Source: a virus. Taken from it: DNA of 39,854 bases. This document shows positions 20,511-29,180 of this stretch, piece after piece (positions within the stretch are counted from its first letter, which is position 1; every line of letters begins with the position of its first letter). The notes beneath the pieces were generated by a model that saw only the letters and a program-made list of their open reading frames with translations, made no database searches and was not told the origin of the DNA. A program made the position numbers and the translations under genes. The stretch covers positions 1 to 39,854 of the IMG/VR virus record IMGVR_UViG_3300043803_001184, one strand, 5' to 3'.

Positions 20511-21445
20511 TGAAGATAGCATTAGTTGCTGGAGGACATTTACCTATTCCTCCAGCAGGTTGGGGTGGAGTTGAACATTTAATATGGAACTTTACCAAAC
20601 AACTTGAAAAGGATGGTGATGAAGTAGTCATTGTAAATACTCAAGATTTAAATGAGGCAATTGAAACAGTAAACTCTCAAGAGTTTGATGCAGTTCATCT
20701 TCATTATGATGGATATGCTGATATTATGCCTCAACTTAACTGTGGTAGAAAATTAATTACTAGTCATTATCCATATCTAACAAATCCTGAAAGAGAGTAT
20801 CTTTGGATTTATGATAAGTTAAAAAACTGTGGCAGTCACATTGTTTGCCTTTCTGAAGAAATTCAAAATGCATTTATTCAACGTGGAGTTGCACAAACTG
20901 ATGTAAGTGTTCTTCCTTGTGGTATTGAAGTTGAATCTTATACATTTGAGGATGAAGCATCTTTTCCAGATAGGTCTATTGTTATTGGAAAAGTAGAACC
21001 AAGAAAACGTCAAGCATTCCTTCAAAATAAAAATCTGAATATTGACTTTATTGGGAACTGTGTTGATCCAGCTTTCAATACTTCAGACCCTTGTTATTTT
21101 GGGGAGCAAAGCAAAGAAGATATTATGGAGAACTTGACTGGATATGCAAATATGGTTCTTCTAAGTTTCGGTGAGGCACATCCCTTTGTTTGCCTAGAAG
21201 CAATGTCTGCTGGTCTTGGACTTGTATTGTCTGAACAAAGCACTGCAAATCTTGATCTATCTCAACCTTTTATCACAGTTATTCCTGATGATAAGACTTT
21301 TGATGTTGAATATATTAGAGAAAAAATAAAGGAGAATAGAAGTATCTCACTGTCTATGAGAAAGCAGATACGAGAGTATTGTTTTAATAATTTTGACTGG
21401 TCTGTTATAATAGGTAAATACAAGGACATCATTAAAAGTATATGA
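20510..21445 (+). CDS. GT4-like glycosyltransferase
   Basis: 311 residues of GT-B type. N-terminal 'GHLPIPPAGWGGVEHLIWNF' is the acceptor-side glycine motif. 'GIEVESYTFEDEASFPDRSIVIGKVEPRKRQ' contains the linker and nucleotide-site start. 'LLSFGEAHPFVCLEAMSAGLG' contains the E-x7-E motif of GT4. It is a close paralogue of the N-terminal half of the fusion at 27372, sharing GWGGVEHLIW, PDRSI and ANLDLS...FITVIPDDK. Shorter than typical GT4 (about 370), lacking part of the N-domain. Overlaps the next gene by 4 nt. Confidence 0.83.
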   Translation: MKIALVAGGHLPIPPAGWGGVEHLIWNFTKQLEKDGDEVVIVNTQDLNEAIETVNSQEFDAVHLHYDGYADIMPQLNCGRKLITSHYPYLTNPEREYLWIYDKLKNCGSHIVCLSEEIQNAFIQRGVAQTDVSVLPCGIEVESYTFEDEASFPDRSIVIGKVEPRKRQAFLQNKNLNIDFIGNCVDPAFNTSDPCYFGEQSKEDIMENLTGYANMVLLSFGEAHPFVCLEAMSAGLGLVLSEQSTANLDLSQPFITVIPDDKTFDVEYIREKIKENRSISLSMRKQIREYCFNNFDWSVIIGKYKDIIKSI

Positions 21446-22173
21446 AAAGAGTTGCGGTAATTTTTATAGGAACTGGTGACTATATAAACTTCTTTCATAA
21501 CTACTATGAAAAATGTGAGGAGTATTTTTTACCAAACACTGAAAAAACTTATTTCTGTTTTACTGATGCTGAGTTTGGTGGAGATATTCCCTCAAATATT
21601 AAAGTAGTTCCTATTGAGCATAAGTCTTGGCCAAGTATTACTTTGGAAAGATTTCATACAGTTCTTTTGGAAAAAGATAGTCTTTCTGAGTATGACTATG
21701 TAATCTACTTGGATGCTGATATGCTTGTGAATGAAGAGATCTTGGAAGATGAAGTTCTAACTGATAAAGATTTTCTAGGAGTAACTCATCCTGGTTTTTA
21801 TATGAAGCAACAACCAATGCCTTATGAAAGGAGAAAAATTTCTGAGGCATATGTTGATATTAACGGTGAAATGTATTGGCAGGGTTGTTTATGGGGTGGA
21901 CAAGGAAAGCAGGTTATTCAACTTTGTGAAACTCTTGCCTCAAGAGTTGATAAAGACCTAGAAAAAGATGTTATTGCAGAATGGCACGATGAGAGTCATT
22001 TAAATAAGTTCTTTATTGAAAACCAAGAAAGAGTTTATAGTTTAGGTCCAGAGTATGCATTCCCTGAAGCATATTACAGTGATCCCGATAGAATGTATAA
22101 TTATCCACACATTGATCCCGACAAGAAAAAAATAGTTCATTTATTGAAAAATAATTCTATAATGCACTCCTGA
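21442..22173 (+). CDS. second GT6-family glycosyltransferase
   Basis: 243 residues. D-A-D (residues 91-93) in 'VIYLDADMLV', 'YWQGCLWGGQGKQVIQL' and 'IAEWHDESHLNKFFIE' identify GT6. It is clearly paralogous to the protein at 14628 but divergent in the acceptor loop, so it may act on a different acceptor or use a different UDP sugar. Starts in the last codon of the GT4 gene and ends on the first base of the GT25-like gene. Confidence 0.84.
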   Translation: MKRVAVIFIGTGDYINFFHNYYEKCEEYFLPNTEKTYFCFTDAEFGGDIPSNIKVVPIEHKSWPSITLERFHTVLLEKDSLSEYDYVIYLDADMLVNEEILEDEVLTDKDFLGVTHPGFYMKQQPMPYERRKISEAYVDINGEMYWQGCLWGGQGKQVIQLCETLASRVDKDLEKDVIAEWHDESHLNKFFIENQERVYSLGPEYAFPEAYYSDPDRMYNYPHIDPDKKKIVHLLKNNSIMHS

Positions 22174-22925
22174 TGAAGTTAAACTTATTAGATCTACCAG
22201 TTTATTATATTAATCTGGATGAGGAAACAGAAAAAAAGAAGAGAACAGAAACTCTCTTGAGTGAGTTGGGTTTCAAAGATGTAACTCGTTTGTCTGCAAT
22301 TCGGCATGAAGCAGGTAGAATTATTGGATGTGCTCGTTCTCATTATGAAATTCTAAAAAGTGCAAAGGCACCTTTTATTATCTTGGAAGATGACTGTTCT
22401 TTAAATCGTGAATTTAATTCCGAAGTTGAACTTCCAGATGATGCTGATAGTTTATATCTTGGAATATCTCACTGGGGTCGGTATTTAAATCATTCTGGTC
22501 CTTATGTTCATTATACTCAGTATAGTGATGAAGTTGTTAGAGTTTATAATATGTTGGCAACACATGCCATCACATACTTGAGTGACCACTATGTTGACGT
22601 TTGCAAAAGAATCGCCTATCATAGTGGATATGAGGTTGAAAATCATTTAGATATTGGTTTTGCTGAAGTTCATAAACTCTATAATGTTTATTCTTTTGAT
22701 GAACCAATTTTTAGACAATATGAATGGAGTGCGGTTACTACAGGAAAACTGAGTTCAGTTGCTTATAATAAACAGATGGCTGATCGTTTGTTTAAAGAGA
22801 TTAAAAAGTCTGACGAAAACTATTATAAGTTAAATGAAGAGTTTAAGTCTCCTCTTCGTCCTTTGATTGAAAAGAGAGATGTGAATGGTATTCCTGGTTA
22901 TTTTGTTCCAAGTAGAATAGTTTAG
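22173..22925 (+). CDS. GT25-like (LPS-type) glycosyltransferase
   Basis: 250 residues. 'LPVYYINLDEETEKKKRTETLL' (N-terminal donor region), 'IIGCARSHYEILKSAKAPFIILEDDCSLN' with the EDD motif typical of family GT25 (LPS beta-1,4-galactosyltransferase group). It resembles the C-terminal half of the 27372 fusion ('PPIYYINLDDKPERAKFM', 'GCVTSHLKALKHW', 'ALIMEDDCDIS'). Linkage and donor unknown. Confidence 0.8.
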   Translation: MKLNLLDLPVYYINLDEETEKKKRTETLLSELGFKDVTRLSAIRHEAGRIIGCARSHYEILKSAKAPFIILEDDCSLNREFNSEVELPDDADSLYLGISHWGRYLNHSGPYVHYTQYSDEVVRVYNMLATHAITYLSDHYVDVCKRIAYHSGYEVENHLDIGFAEVHKLYNVYSFDEPIFRQYEWSAVTTGKLSSVAYNKQMADRLFKEIKKSDENYYKLNEEFKSPLRPLIEKRDVNGIPGYFVPSRIV

Positions 22926-22926
22926 T

Positions 22927-23874
22927 ATGTTCATTGCTTCTTGCCCTCTCCGAGTTTCTCTGTTCGGAGGTTCAACAGATAACCCTTACTTTGTTGACAA
23001 GTATGGGTTTGGTTCTGTAATTAGTTTTAGTTGTAACCTCAAAACTTATATCAGTCTTCATGAGGATAAGTTGGGATACAATATGCAAGGTCGCAAGTAT
23101 ATTGTAAACTATTCTAAAAGGGAAGAGACCGAGTATATTGGTGATATTAAGAATGAGTTGGTTCGTATTGTTCTGAACTACTTTGGATGTTTTCCATTGA
23201 CTGTGAGTATGACTAGCGATGCATATTCTCAGGGTAGTGGTCTTGCGTCTTCATCTTCTTATATTATTGCATTAATTAAATGCATCTCAATGTTTCAAGA
23301 GTTGCATCTGACAGATATTGAAATTTGTGAACTTGCTCTTAAACTAGAGCAAGAAATGAATCCTTATTGTGGATATCAGGACCCTTATGGTTGTGGTATC
23401 GGTGGATTTAAAAAGATTGACTTTGAGAAAGGTGGTATCATCAAGTATGACTTTCTATCTACAGACTTGTTTAAACACTATGACGCTCATCTAGTATTCA
23501 CCGGTGTCACAAGAAACTCTAAGAATGTTCTGCAAGATGTGACTGCAAACATTGATAAGTCGTTGCCACTATTAAAGACAGTGGATGATGCTTATGATGC
23601 TTTGAAGAGTAAAGACTATCCTAAGTTTCTTGAGTTGTTGAATCATAGTTGGGAGCAAAAGAAGCAGACAAGTTCATTGATTACTGAGAATAAAGAAATA
23701 CAAACCATAGACAAAGTTCTTACAGAAAGTAAAGATGTCATTGCACACAAACTCTGTGGTGCTGGCAATGGTGGTTTCTTTCTTGTATTTTCAGAAACAA
23801 ACACCTTGAAAATTCCTTATGAATCGATTAGAATAGAAGTTGAATCAAATGGTGTAGTTGGACATAAGTTATGA
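22927..23874 (+). CDS. hddA: GHMP-family sugar kinase, heptose-7-phosphate 1-kinase-like (HddA type)
   Basis: 315 residues. Begins 'ASCPLRVSLFGGSTDNPYF' (substrate loop), has the ATP-binding GHMP motif 2 'AYSQGSGLASSSSYIIALI' (about 99-117) and motif 3 'KLCGAGNGGFFLVF' near the C-terminus. This matches the D-glycero-alpha-D-manno-heptose-7-phosphate kinase group. The next gene is a GmhA-type isomerase, which supports the heptose assignment. Other sugar-1-kinases (for example fucokinase-like) remain possible. Confidence 0.82.
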   Translation: MFIASCPLRVSLFGGSTDNPYFVDKYGFGSVISFSCNLKTYISLHEDKLGYNMQGRKYIVNYSKREETEYIGDIKNELVRIVLNYFGCFPLTVSMTSDAYSQGSGLASSSSYIIALIKCISMFQELHLTDIEICELALKLEQEMNPYCGYQDPYGCGIGGFKKIDFEKGGIIKYDFLSTDLFKHYDAHLVFTGVTRNSKNVLQDVTANIDKSLPLLKTVDDAYDALKSKDYPKFLELLNHSWEQKKQTSSLITENKEIQTIDKVLTESKDVIAHKLCGAGNGGFFLVFSETNTLKIPYESIRIEVESNGVVGHKL

Positions 23875-24374
23875 ATCCATTTTCAGAATATATTGATGCA
23901 CTCCAGTGTGCTCAAATGGGTAATGAGTTTGAGAAGTTTCAGGAAGCATTTAAAAGTCATCCAAGAATTATTATTTTAGGGAATGGTGGCAGTAACTCAG
24001 TTGCTTCTCATATCTCACAAGACTATATGAAGTTTCATGGTAAGAAAGTTTCTATTCTTTCTGATCCTTCTATGTTGACAATGCTCACCAATGACTTTGG
24101 ATATGAAAATGCATATCAAAAGTTTTTGGAGTATTATGTTGAAGATGATACTCTTGTAATCATCATGAGCTCTGGTGGTGAGTCAAAAAATATGCTAAAC
24201 TGTCTAGAATGGTGTGAAATTAATCGAGTGGACTATGGTGTTTTGACTGGGTTTAGTCCAGAAAATAGCATTCGAACTAGAGCGACTAATGCTTTGTGGA
24301 ACTACTATATTAGTAGTGATGACTATGGTGTAGTCGAATGTGTGCATCAAATCTTTCTTCATGGAGTAGTATGA
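23871..24374 (+). CDS. gmhA: SIS-domain isomerase, sedoheptulose-7-phosphate isomerase-like (GmhA)
   Basis: 167 residues with one SIS domain: 'IIILGNGGSNSVASHISQDYMKF' (phosphosugar-binding Ser/Gly loop, about 34-56), 'VIIMSSGGESKNMLNCLEW' and a C-terminal 'VECVHQIFLHGVV' helix with the catalytic His. The length fits a GmhA lacking a few N-terminal residues. It converts sedoheptulose-7-phosphate to D-glycero-D-manno-heptose-7-phosphate. Sedoheptulose-7-phosphate comes from the Calvin/pentose phosphate cycles that phage Gnd also feeds. Confidence 0.85.
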   Translation: MNPFSEYIDALQCAQMGNEFEKFQEAFKSHPRIIILGNGGSNSVASHISQDYMKFHGKKVSILSDPSMLTMLTNDFGYENAYQKFLEYYVEDDTLVIIMSSGGESKNMLNCLEWCEINRVDYGVLTGFSPENSIRTRATNALWNYYISSDDYGVVECVHQIFLHGVV

Positions 24375-25087
24375 GGTATTGTTTTGATATTGACGGGACT
24401 CTTTGCCATACTCCCAACAATGAAAAAGGAAAACCCGACTATCTGAATGCTCAACCATATCCTTTTATGGTTGAGCAAGTGAATCGTTTGTATGATGGTG
24501 GAAACTATATCATTATGCAAACTGCTCGTGGTAAAGGTTCTGGTATTGATCACACTGAGTTGACGAAAAAACAACTTGATGAGTGGGGATATAAGTATCA
24601 TGAACTATTCCCAATGTTCTGCAAACCAACTGCTGATGTCTTTATTGATGATAAAGGCATTAATGTTGAGGAATGGAAACGTAGGCAACCCAAAGTTCGA
24701 GGCATTATTGCTGGAGCTTTTGATTTAATACATCCTGGATATGTTAGAATGTTTCAAGAGTGTAAAAAATATTGTAATCATCTAACTATTGCACTTCATG
24801 AAGATCCCTCTTGGGCGAGACCAAGTAAACTTCCTCCCGTTCAAACTCTGGAAGAGAGAAAAGAAATTCTGAGAGCAATAAAATACATTGATGATATTGT
24901 GGTTTATCAAGCAGAAGATACATTTTTGTCTTATCTTGAAGACTATGATATTCGGTTTTTAGGTGACGACTACAGAGATGGATCCTATACTGGTAAAGAA
25001 CTTCCTATCAAAATTGTTTTTGTTGATAGAAGTCATGACTATTCAACCACTGAATTAAAAAGAAAAATTGTAAAGTCTTGGAGGTAA
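24371..25087 (+). CDS. fusion of HAD phosphatase and HxGH-type nucleotidyltransferase
   Basis: 238 residues from ATG 24371 (overlapping the gmhA stop by ATGA; a longer frame from 24338 lies inside gmhA). N-terminal HAD domain: 'YCFDIDGTLCHTP' (D6, D8 nucleophile motif), 'IIMQTARGKGSG' and 'ADVFIDDKGINVEEW' (motif IV). C-terminal cytidylyltransferase-like domain from about residue 114: 'GIIAGAFDLIHPGYVRMFQECK', then 'TLEERKEILRAIKYIDDIVVY'. The HxGH motif reads HPGY, so the second His is replaced. The fusion could dephosphorylate heptose-1,7-bisphosphate and then form an NDP-heptose, completing the route from GmhA and the GHMP kinase. Confidence 0.8.
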   Translation: MRYCFDIDGTLCHTPNNEKGKPDYLNAQPYPFMVEQVNRLYDGGNYIIMQTARGKGSGIDHTELTKKQLDEWGYKYHELFPMFCKPTADVFIDDKGINVEEWKRRQPKVRGIIAGAFDLIHPGYVRMFQECKKYCNHLTIALHEDPSWARPSKLPPVQTLEERKEILRAIKYIDDIVVYQAEDTFLSYLEDYDIRFLGDDYRDGSYTGKELPIKIVFVDRSHDYSTTELKRKIVKSWR

Positions 25088-25088
25088 C

Positions 25089-25982
25089 ATGAAAGCATTA
25101 GTAACTGGTGGAGCAGGTTTTATTGGATCCCATATTGTAGATAGACTTCTTAGTATGGGATATGAAGTTATCGTTATTGATAATGAATATTCTGATAATG
25201 AAAATTTTTATTGGAACGATAAGTGCCAAAACTATAAGTTTAACATTTCAGATTATGAAAACACACGTCCATTGTATGATGGTGTAGATTATGTGTTTCA
25301 TGCTGCTGCAGAGGCACGTATTGGACCTGCAATTCAAAATCCAGTAAATGCTGTAGAAATTAATACTTTGGGCACTTGCAATGTGTTGCAATGTGCTCGT
25401 GAAGCACGTGTAAGAAGAGTTATGTATTCTTCTACTTCTGCTGCTTATGGACTTAACTCTTATCCAAATTTTGAAGAGCAACCTGATGACTGTTTGAATC
25501 CTTATTCGGTTTCTAAAGTTGCTGGAGAAAAACTCTGCAAAATGTATACCGATCTGTATGGTTTGCCTACAGTCATTTTTAGATACTTCAATGTTTATGG
25601 TGAAAGAGCACCACGTAAAGGACAATACGCTCCTGTGACTGGTATTTTTCTTCGTCAACTTGCTGCTGGAGAGTCTCTAACTGTTGTTGGTGATGGTGAG
25701 CAACGTAGAGACTTTGTATATGTTGGTGATGTTGCTAATGCCAATATCATGGCAGCAATTTCTAATCCAGATCCAGAAGCATTTGGTCAGGTTTATAACG
25801 TTGGCACTGGAAAAAATTATTCCATTCTCGAAATTGCAAAACAAATTTCTGATGATATCACTCACATTCCATCAAGAGTAGGAGAGGCACGAACGAGTCT
25901 TGCTAATGTTAATAAAATTAAAAACACTTTTGGGTGGGAACCAAAAATGAAAATTGAAGATTGGATTGCTGCACACCTATGA
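25089..25982 (+). CDS. NAD-dependent nucleotide-sugar epimerase/dehydratase (extended SDR)
   Basis: 297 residues. 'ALVTGGAGFIGSHIVDRLL' (NAD-binding GxxGxxG, residues 3-21), 'VFHAAAEARIGPAIQNP', catalytic Ser/Tyr/Lys in 'YSSTSAAYG' and 'NPYSVSKVAGEKLC', then 'FRYFNVYGERAPRKGQYAP' and 'DFVYVGDVANANIMA'. This fits UDP-hexose/uronate 4-epimerases. Given the UGDH in the operon, UDP-glucuronate 4-epimerase or a UDP-heptose/hexose epimerase is plausible. Exact substrate undecided. Confidence 0.86.
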   Translation: MKALVTGGAGFIGSHIVDRLLSMGYEVIVIDNEYSDNENFYWNDKCQNYKFNISDYENTRPLYDGVDYVFHAAAEARIGPAIQNPVNAVEINTLGTCNVLQCAREARVRRVMYSSTSAAYGLNSYPNFEEQPDDCLNPYSVSKVAGEKLCKMYTDLYGLPTVIFRYFNVYGERAPRKGQYAPVTGIFLRQLAAGESLTVVGDGEQRRDFVYVGDVANANIMAAISNPDPEAFGQVYNVGTGKNYSILEIAKQISDDITHIPSRVGEARTSLANVNKIKNTFGWEPKMKIEDWIAAHL

Positions 25983-26758
25983 GTATTCAAATATTTACTT
26001 CGGTCGTCAATCGACCAGATTTTGTAGAGATACAAAAAAAGTTATTTGATAAGTTTCTTACTGAAGACTATCAGTTTAATGTTGTCGATGATTCTTTGGA
26101 TGACAACATCTCTTCGGAGTTTAAAGAGGTTTGTCAAAAATATAACATTGTTTATTATAGAAAAGACCAAGGAAGTCGCAGTAGAGATGAAAGTCGTTGG
26201 GCTGGAGCACGTCATGCTACGGAAACTATTCAGTGGACTTTTGATGAGATCATTAAGAAGAAGCATTCTAAAGATCTAATTTTATTTTTAGACTCTGATA
26301 TGTTTTTACTTGATGAGTTTAATATAACAGACTATATGAAAGATGCTGTTATTTCAGGTCTTCCTCAAACAAGAGGTCATGTATATTATATGTGGAATGG
26401 AATAATGTTCTTTGATATGGAAAAAGTATTTGAGATTGATCCTGATCTTAACTTTTCCGATGGTATGGTGGACGGTGAACTAACAGATATTGGTGGGCAC
26501 TTCTACTATTATTTTAAGAAAAATAATGTTATAATGAAGGAGACTGATGTAACTTATCCAACTCATTTTAATGATATCGAAATACAGAGTGATGAAATTA
26601 CAAATGGGTTTAATTTCGAGTTACATTTAAATGGTAAGTTTTTACACTATCGTGCAGGAACTAACTGGCACACTCAAAGTAGTTGGAAAACAAAAAAAGA
26701 TCCTTTAAACGAAAAGGAAGAGATATTTAATCAAATTGTCCAAAGTTTTTTTAATTGA
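25979..26758 (+). CDS. GT-A-like glycosyltransferase, family not assigned
   Basis: 259 residues from ATG 25979 (ATGA overlap with the epimerase gene; the longer frame from 25961 is inside it). 'DLILFLDSDMFLLDEF' supplies a D-S-D metal motif (about 105-107), preceded by 'NVVDDSLDDNISSEF' and followed by 'VYYMWNGIMFFDMEKVFEI' and a late 'LHYRAGTNWH' segment. The layout fits a nucleotide-sugar transferase. Linkage unknown. Confidence 0.72.
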   Translation: MSIQIFTSVVNRPDFVEIQKKLFDKFLTEDYQFNVVDDSLDDNISSEFKEVCQKYNIVYYRKDQGSRSRDESRWAGARHATETIQWTFDEIIKKKHSKDLILFLDSDMFLLDEFNITDYMKDAVISGLPQTRGHVYYMWNGIMFFDMEKVFEIDPDLNFSDGMVDGELTDIGGHFYYYFKKNNVIMKETDVTYPTHFNDIEIQSDEITNGFNFELHLNGKFLHYRAGTNWHTQSSWKTKKDPLNEKEEIFNQIVQSFFN

Positions 26759-26761
26759 AAT

Positions 26762-27370
26762 ATGAACTCTCAACTCGTAGAATTTTCTCCAGGAAAGGTA
26801 AGTGTTATTGAAGGGCACCTGGGAGGATATTATACTACTATTGATCTTCCCTCCCAATGTCCTAAAATGTGGAAGCATATTGTTGATACATTCAATATCA
26901 AATCAGTTCTTGATGTTGGATGTGGAATGGGATATGCAATGCAAGAGTTCATGAAATATTGTGATGAAGTTGTTGGTATTGATGGATCTCCTTATGCTCT
27001 TGAAAACTCACCTGTAAAGGAAAGTATTTTTCAACACGACTACACTGTTGGTGAGTTGGAAACTGAAGACCGCTATGATCTGTGTTGGTGTTGTGAATTT
27101 GTTGAGCATGTTGGTGAAGAATATGTCGATAATTTTCTGTCAACTTTTGCTTTTTGTAAATATGTTGCAATGACTCATGCTACTCCTGGACAAGGAGGGC
27201 ATCATCATGTAAACTGTCAACCAAAAGAATATTGGATTGAAAATATGTCCAGATATGGATTTGAGTATGATGAAGAATTTACAAACGAGTTAAAGGAAAT
27301 CGCAGAGACTGAAGGTGATTATTCTCCACACTTTGTTTCCACTGGTCTCTTCTTTAAGAAAGTAAATTGA
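26762..27370 (+). CDS. class I SAM-dependent methyltransferase
   Basis: 202 residues. 'IKSVLDVGCGMGYAMQEFMKY' (motif I), 'VVGIDGSPYAL' (acidic loop) and 'RYDLCWCCEFVEHVGEEYVDNFL' (motif II region, with two adjacent Cys). A C-terminal 'ATPGQGGHHHVNCQPKEYW' holds a His cluster typical of this subgroup. Third methyltransferase of the operon; probable sugar substrate. Confidence 0.82.
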   Translation: MNSQLVEFSPGKVSVIEGHLGGYYTTIDLPSQCPKMWKHIVDTFNIKSVLDVGCGMGYAMQEFMKYCDEVVGIDGSPYALENSPVKESIFQHDYTVGELETEDRYDLCWCCEFVEHVGEEYVDNFLSTFAFCKYVAMTHATPGQGGHHHVNCQPKEYWIENMSRYGFEYDEEFTNELKEIAETEGDYSPHFVSTGLFFKKVN

Positions 27371-27371
27371 G

Positions 27372-29144
27372 ATGAAAATATCTTTGATAGGTCCTGGAGT
27401 AATGCCCATCCCCCCAAATGGTTGGGGTGGAGTTGAGCATTTAATTTGGGACATGTATCAGTCTCTGACTAAACTAGGTCATGAGATTCAAATAGTCAAT
27501 GAACCTGATCCGAATAGAATTCTTTCTTTATTGAATGAGTTCAAACCAGACTTTGTTCATATTCAATATGATGAGTGGGTTGGTCTTTATCCACATATCA
27601 AGTATCCGTGTGCCATCTCAACACACTTTGCTTATATTGAAAGACCAGAAAAGATGGCAACATATAAGGAAAGGTTCTTTGACTTATTCGCACATATCAA
27701 ACCAACTATCTTAGGTTTGTCTGAAGGTATTAACAATGTTTATCGTGAGCAGTCTCAAATACCTGATGAAAGAATTTTTCTACTGCCAAATGGTTTAGAT
27801 ATCAATCTTTATCAGTTTAAGGAAACTCCGAAGTATCCAGATAGATCGATATGTATTGGTAAGATTGAAGAACGTAAAAAGCAATATCTATTGCAACAGA
27901 TTGATTCAATTTGGTATGCTGGAAATGTTGCTGATGACCGCTTTGATAAGTCTAAAAATTATTTGGGAGAACTTCCTAAAACTCAGATCTTTGAAGAGTT
28001 AACTGACTATGGTAACCTGGTATTGATATCTGATGGGGAAGCACATCCAAGAGTTTGCACAGAAGCACTTGCTGCTGGTATTGGTGTGGTAGTGTCTCAA
28101 TGGGGAATAGCAAACTTAGACTTGAGTAAAGAGTTTATTACAGTCATTCCCGATGATAAGATAACAGATACTCAATATGTTGAAGAGCAAATTGTAAAGA
28201 ACCGAGAGTATTCAATTCAACATCGTGAAGAAATACGTGAGTATTCTAAGAACTTTGAGTGGGAAAAAATATACGAAGACTATTACTTTCCAAGTATAGA
28301 TAAAATTATTCAAATTTATAATGAAAAGAATAAGAAGGTTGAAATAAATTTTATGGATAAAAACAAGGCAGTACATAAACTCAAAGGTATTCCTCCCATT
28401 TACTATATCAATCTGGATGATAAACCAGAGAGAGCAAAGTTTATGGAAGACCAGTTCAAATACTGGGAGATTGAAAACTATGAACGTATTTCTGCTTATG
28501 ATGGTCGTGAAGATGATTTGAGTGACATTCTCAAAGGAAGATATCCAGATCAAATGACTTCTGGTGAAGTTGGTTGTGTGACCTCACATTTAAAGGCACT
28601 GAAGCACTGGTTAGAAACTTCCGACAGTCCTTGTGCTCTCATTATGGAAGATGACTGTGATATTAGCACCGTTGCTCATTGGGGATTTTCTTGGAAAGAT
28701 TTCTATGCCAAAGTTCCTTATGACTATGATGTAATTCAACTTGCTATTATTAATCCTGCACAAGTTCACGTTCAGTTGCATCGCCGTTTTGTAAATGACT
28801 TTTCAACTGCTTGCTATTTGATTACTCGTCATCACGCACAAAAACTTATTAACTTACATTGTCGAGGCGATAAGTATAAACTTGACCAAGGAGTAAAACC
28901 CAGAGCAGTTGCTGACGACTTGATTTATAACTCTGGTAATACTTTTGCAATTCCATTATTCTTGTATAAAATTGAGTTGGGTTCTGATATTCACGATATT
29001 CATATCAATGTTTTTCATCGTAGTAGTCACGATGGTATCTGGCAGTTTTGGAGAAATCAGTCTGCTGATATTCAAGACTGGAATCCATTTTTTGATTATG
29101 ATCCATACTTTGGAAGAATTCCTCCTGGTTGGGAAGGAAAATAG
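27372..29144 (+). CDS. two-domain glycosyltransferase: GT4-like plus GT25-like
   Basis: 590 residues. Residues 1 to about 325 are a GT4-like GT-B enzyme ('MPIPPNGWGGVEHLIWDM', 'LPNGLDINLYQF', 'ISDGEAHPRVCTEALAAGIG'), paralogous to the protein at 20510. A Lys-rich linker (about 313-335, EKNKKVEINFMDKNK) leads to a GT25-like domain ('PPIYYINLDDKPERAKFM', 'GEVGCVTSHLKALKHW', 'CALIMEDDCDIS'), similar to the protein at 22173. Both halves keep their acidic motifs, so the enzyme may add two sugars in sequence, like a small polymerase. Last gene of the operon. Confidence 0.85.
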   Translation: MKISLIGPGVMPIPPNGWGGVEHLIWDMYQSLTKLGHEIQIVNEPDPNRILSLLNEFKPDFVHIQYDEWVGLYPHIKYPCAISTHFAYIERPEKMATYKERFFDLFAHIKPTILGLSEGINNVYREQSQIPDERIFLLPNGLDINLYQFKETPKYPDRSICIGKIEERKKQYLLQQIDSIWYAGNVADDRFDKSKNYLGELPKTQIFEELTDYGNLVLISDGEAHPRVCTEALAAGIGVVVSQWGIANLDLSKEFITVIPDDKITDTQYVEEQIVKNREYSIQHREEIREYSKNFEWEKIYEDYYFPSIDKIIQIYNEKNKKVEINFMDKNKAVHKLKGIPPIYYINLDDKPERAKFMEDQFKYWEIENYERISAYDGREDDLSDILKGRYPDQMTSGEVGCVTSHLKALKHWLETSDSPCALIMEDDCDISTVAHWGFSWKDFYAKVPYDYDVIQLAIINPAQVHVQLHRRFVNDFSTACYLITRHHAQKLINLHCRGDKYKLDQGVKPRAVADDLIYNSGNTFAIPLFLYKIELGSDIHDIHINVFHRSSHDGIWQFWRNQSADIQDWNPFFDYDPYFGRIPPGWEGK

Positions 29145-29180
29145 TAAGCATTTATACTCATTGTGTGTGAAAACCGTAAC

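Noticed and set aside
24338-24370. Extended N-terminus of the HAD-nucleotidyltransferase fusion
   Set aside because: Lies inside gmhA; the DxD-containing start MRYCFDIDGT at 24371 with ATGA overlap fits the family start.
13831-29144. Bacterial chromosomal capsule locus with prophage nearby
   Set aside because: The flanks on both sides are lytic cyanophage genes on the same strand, with late boxes and phage-style overlaps; no integrase or attachment site is seen.
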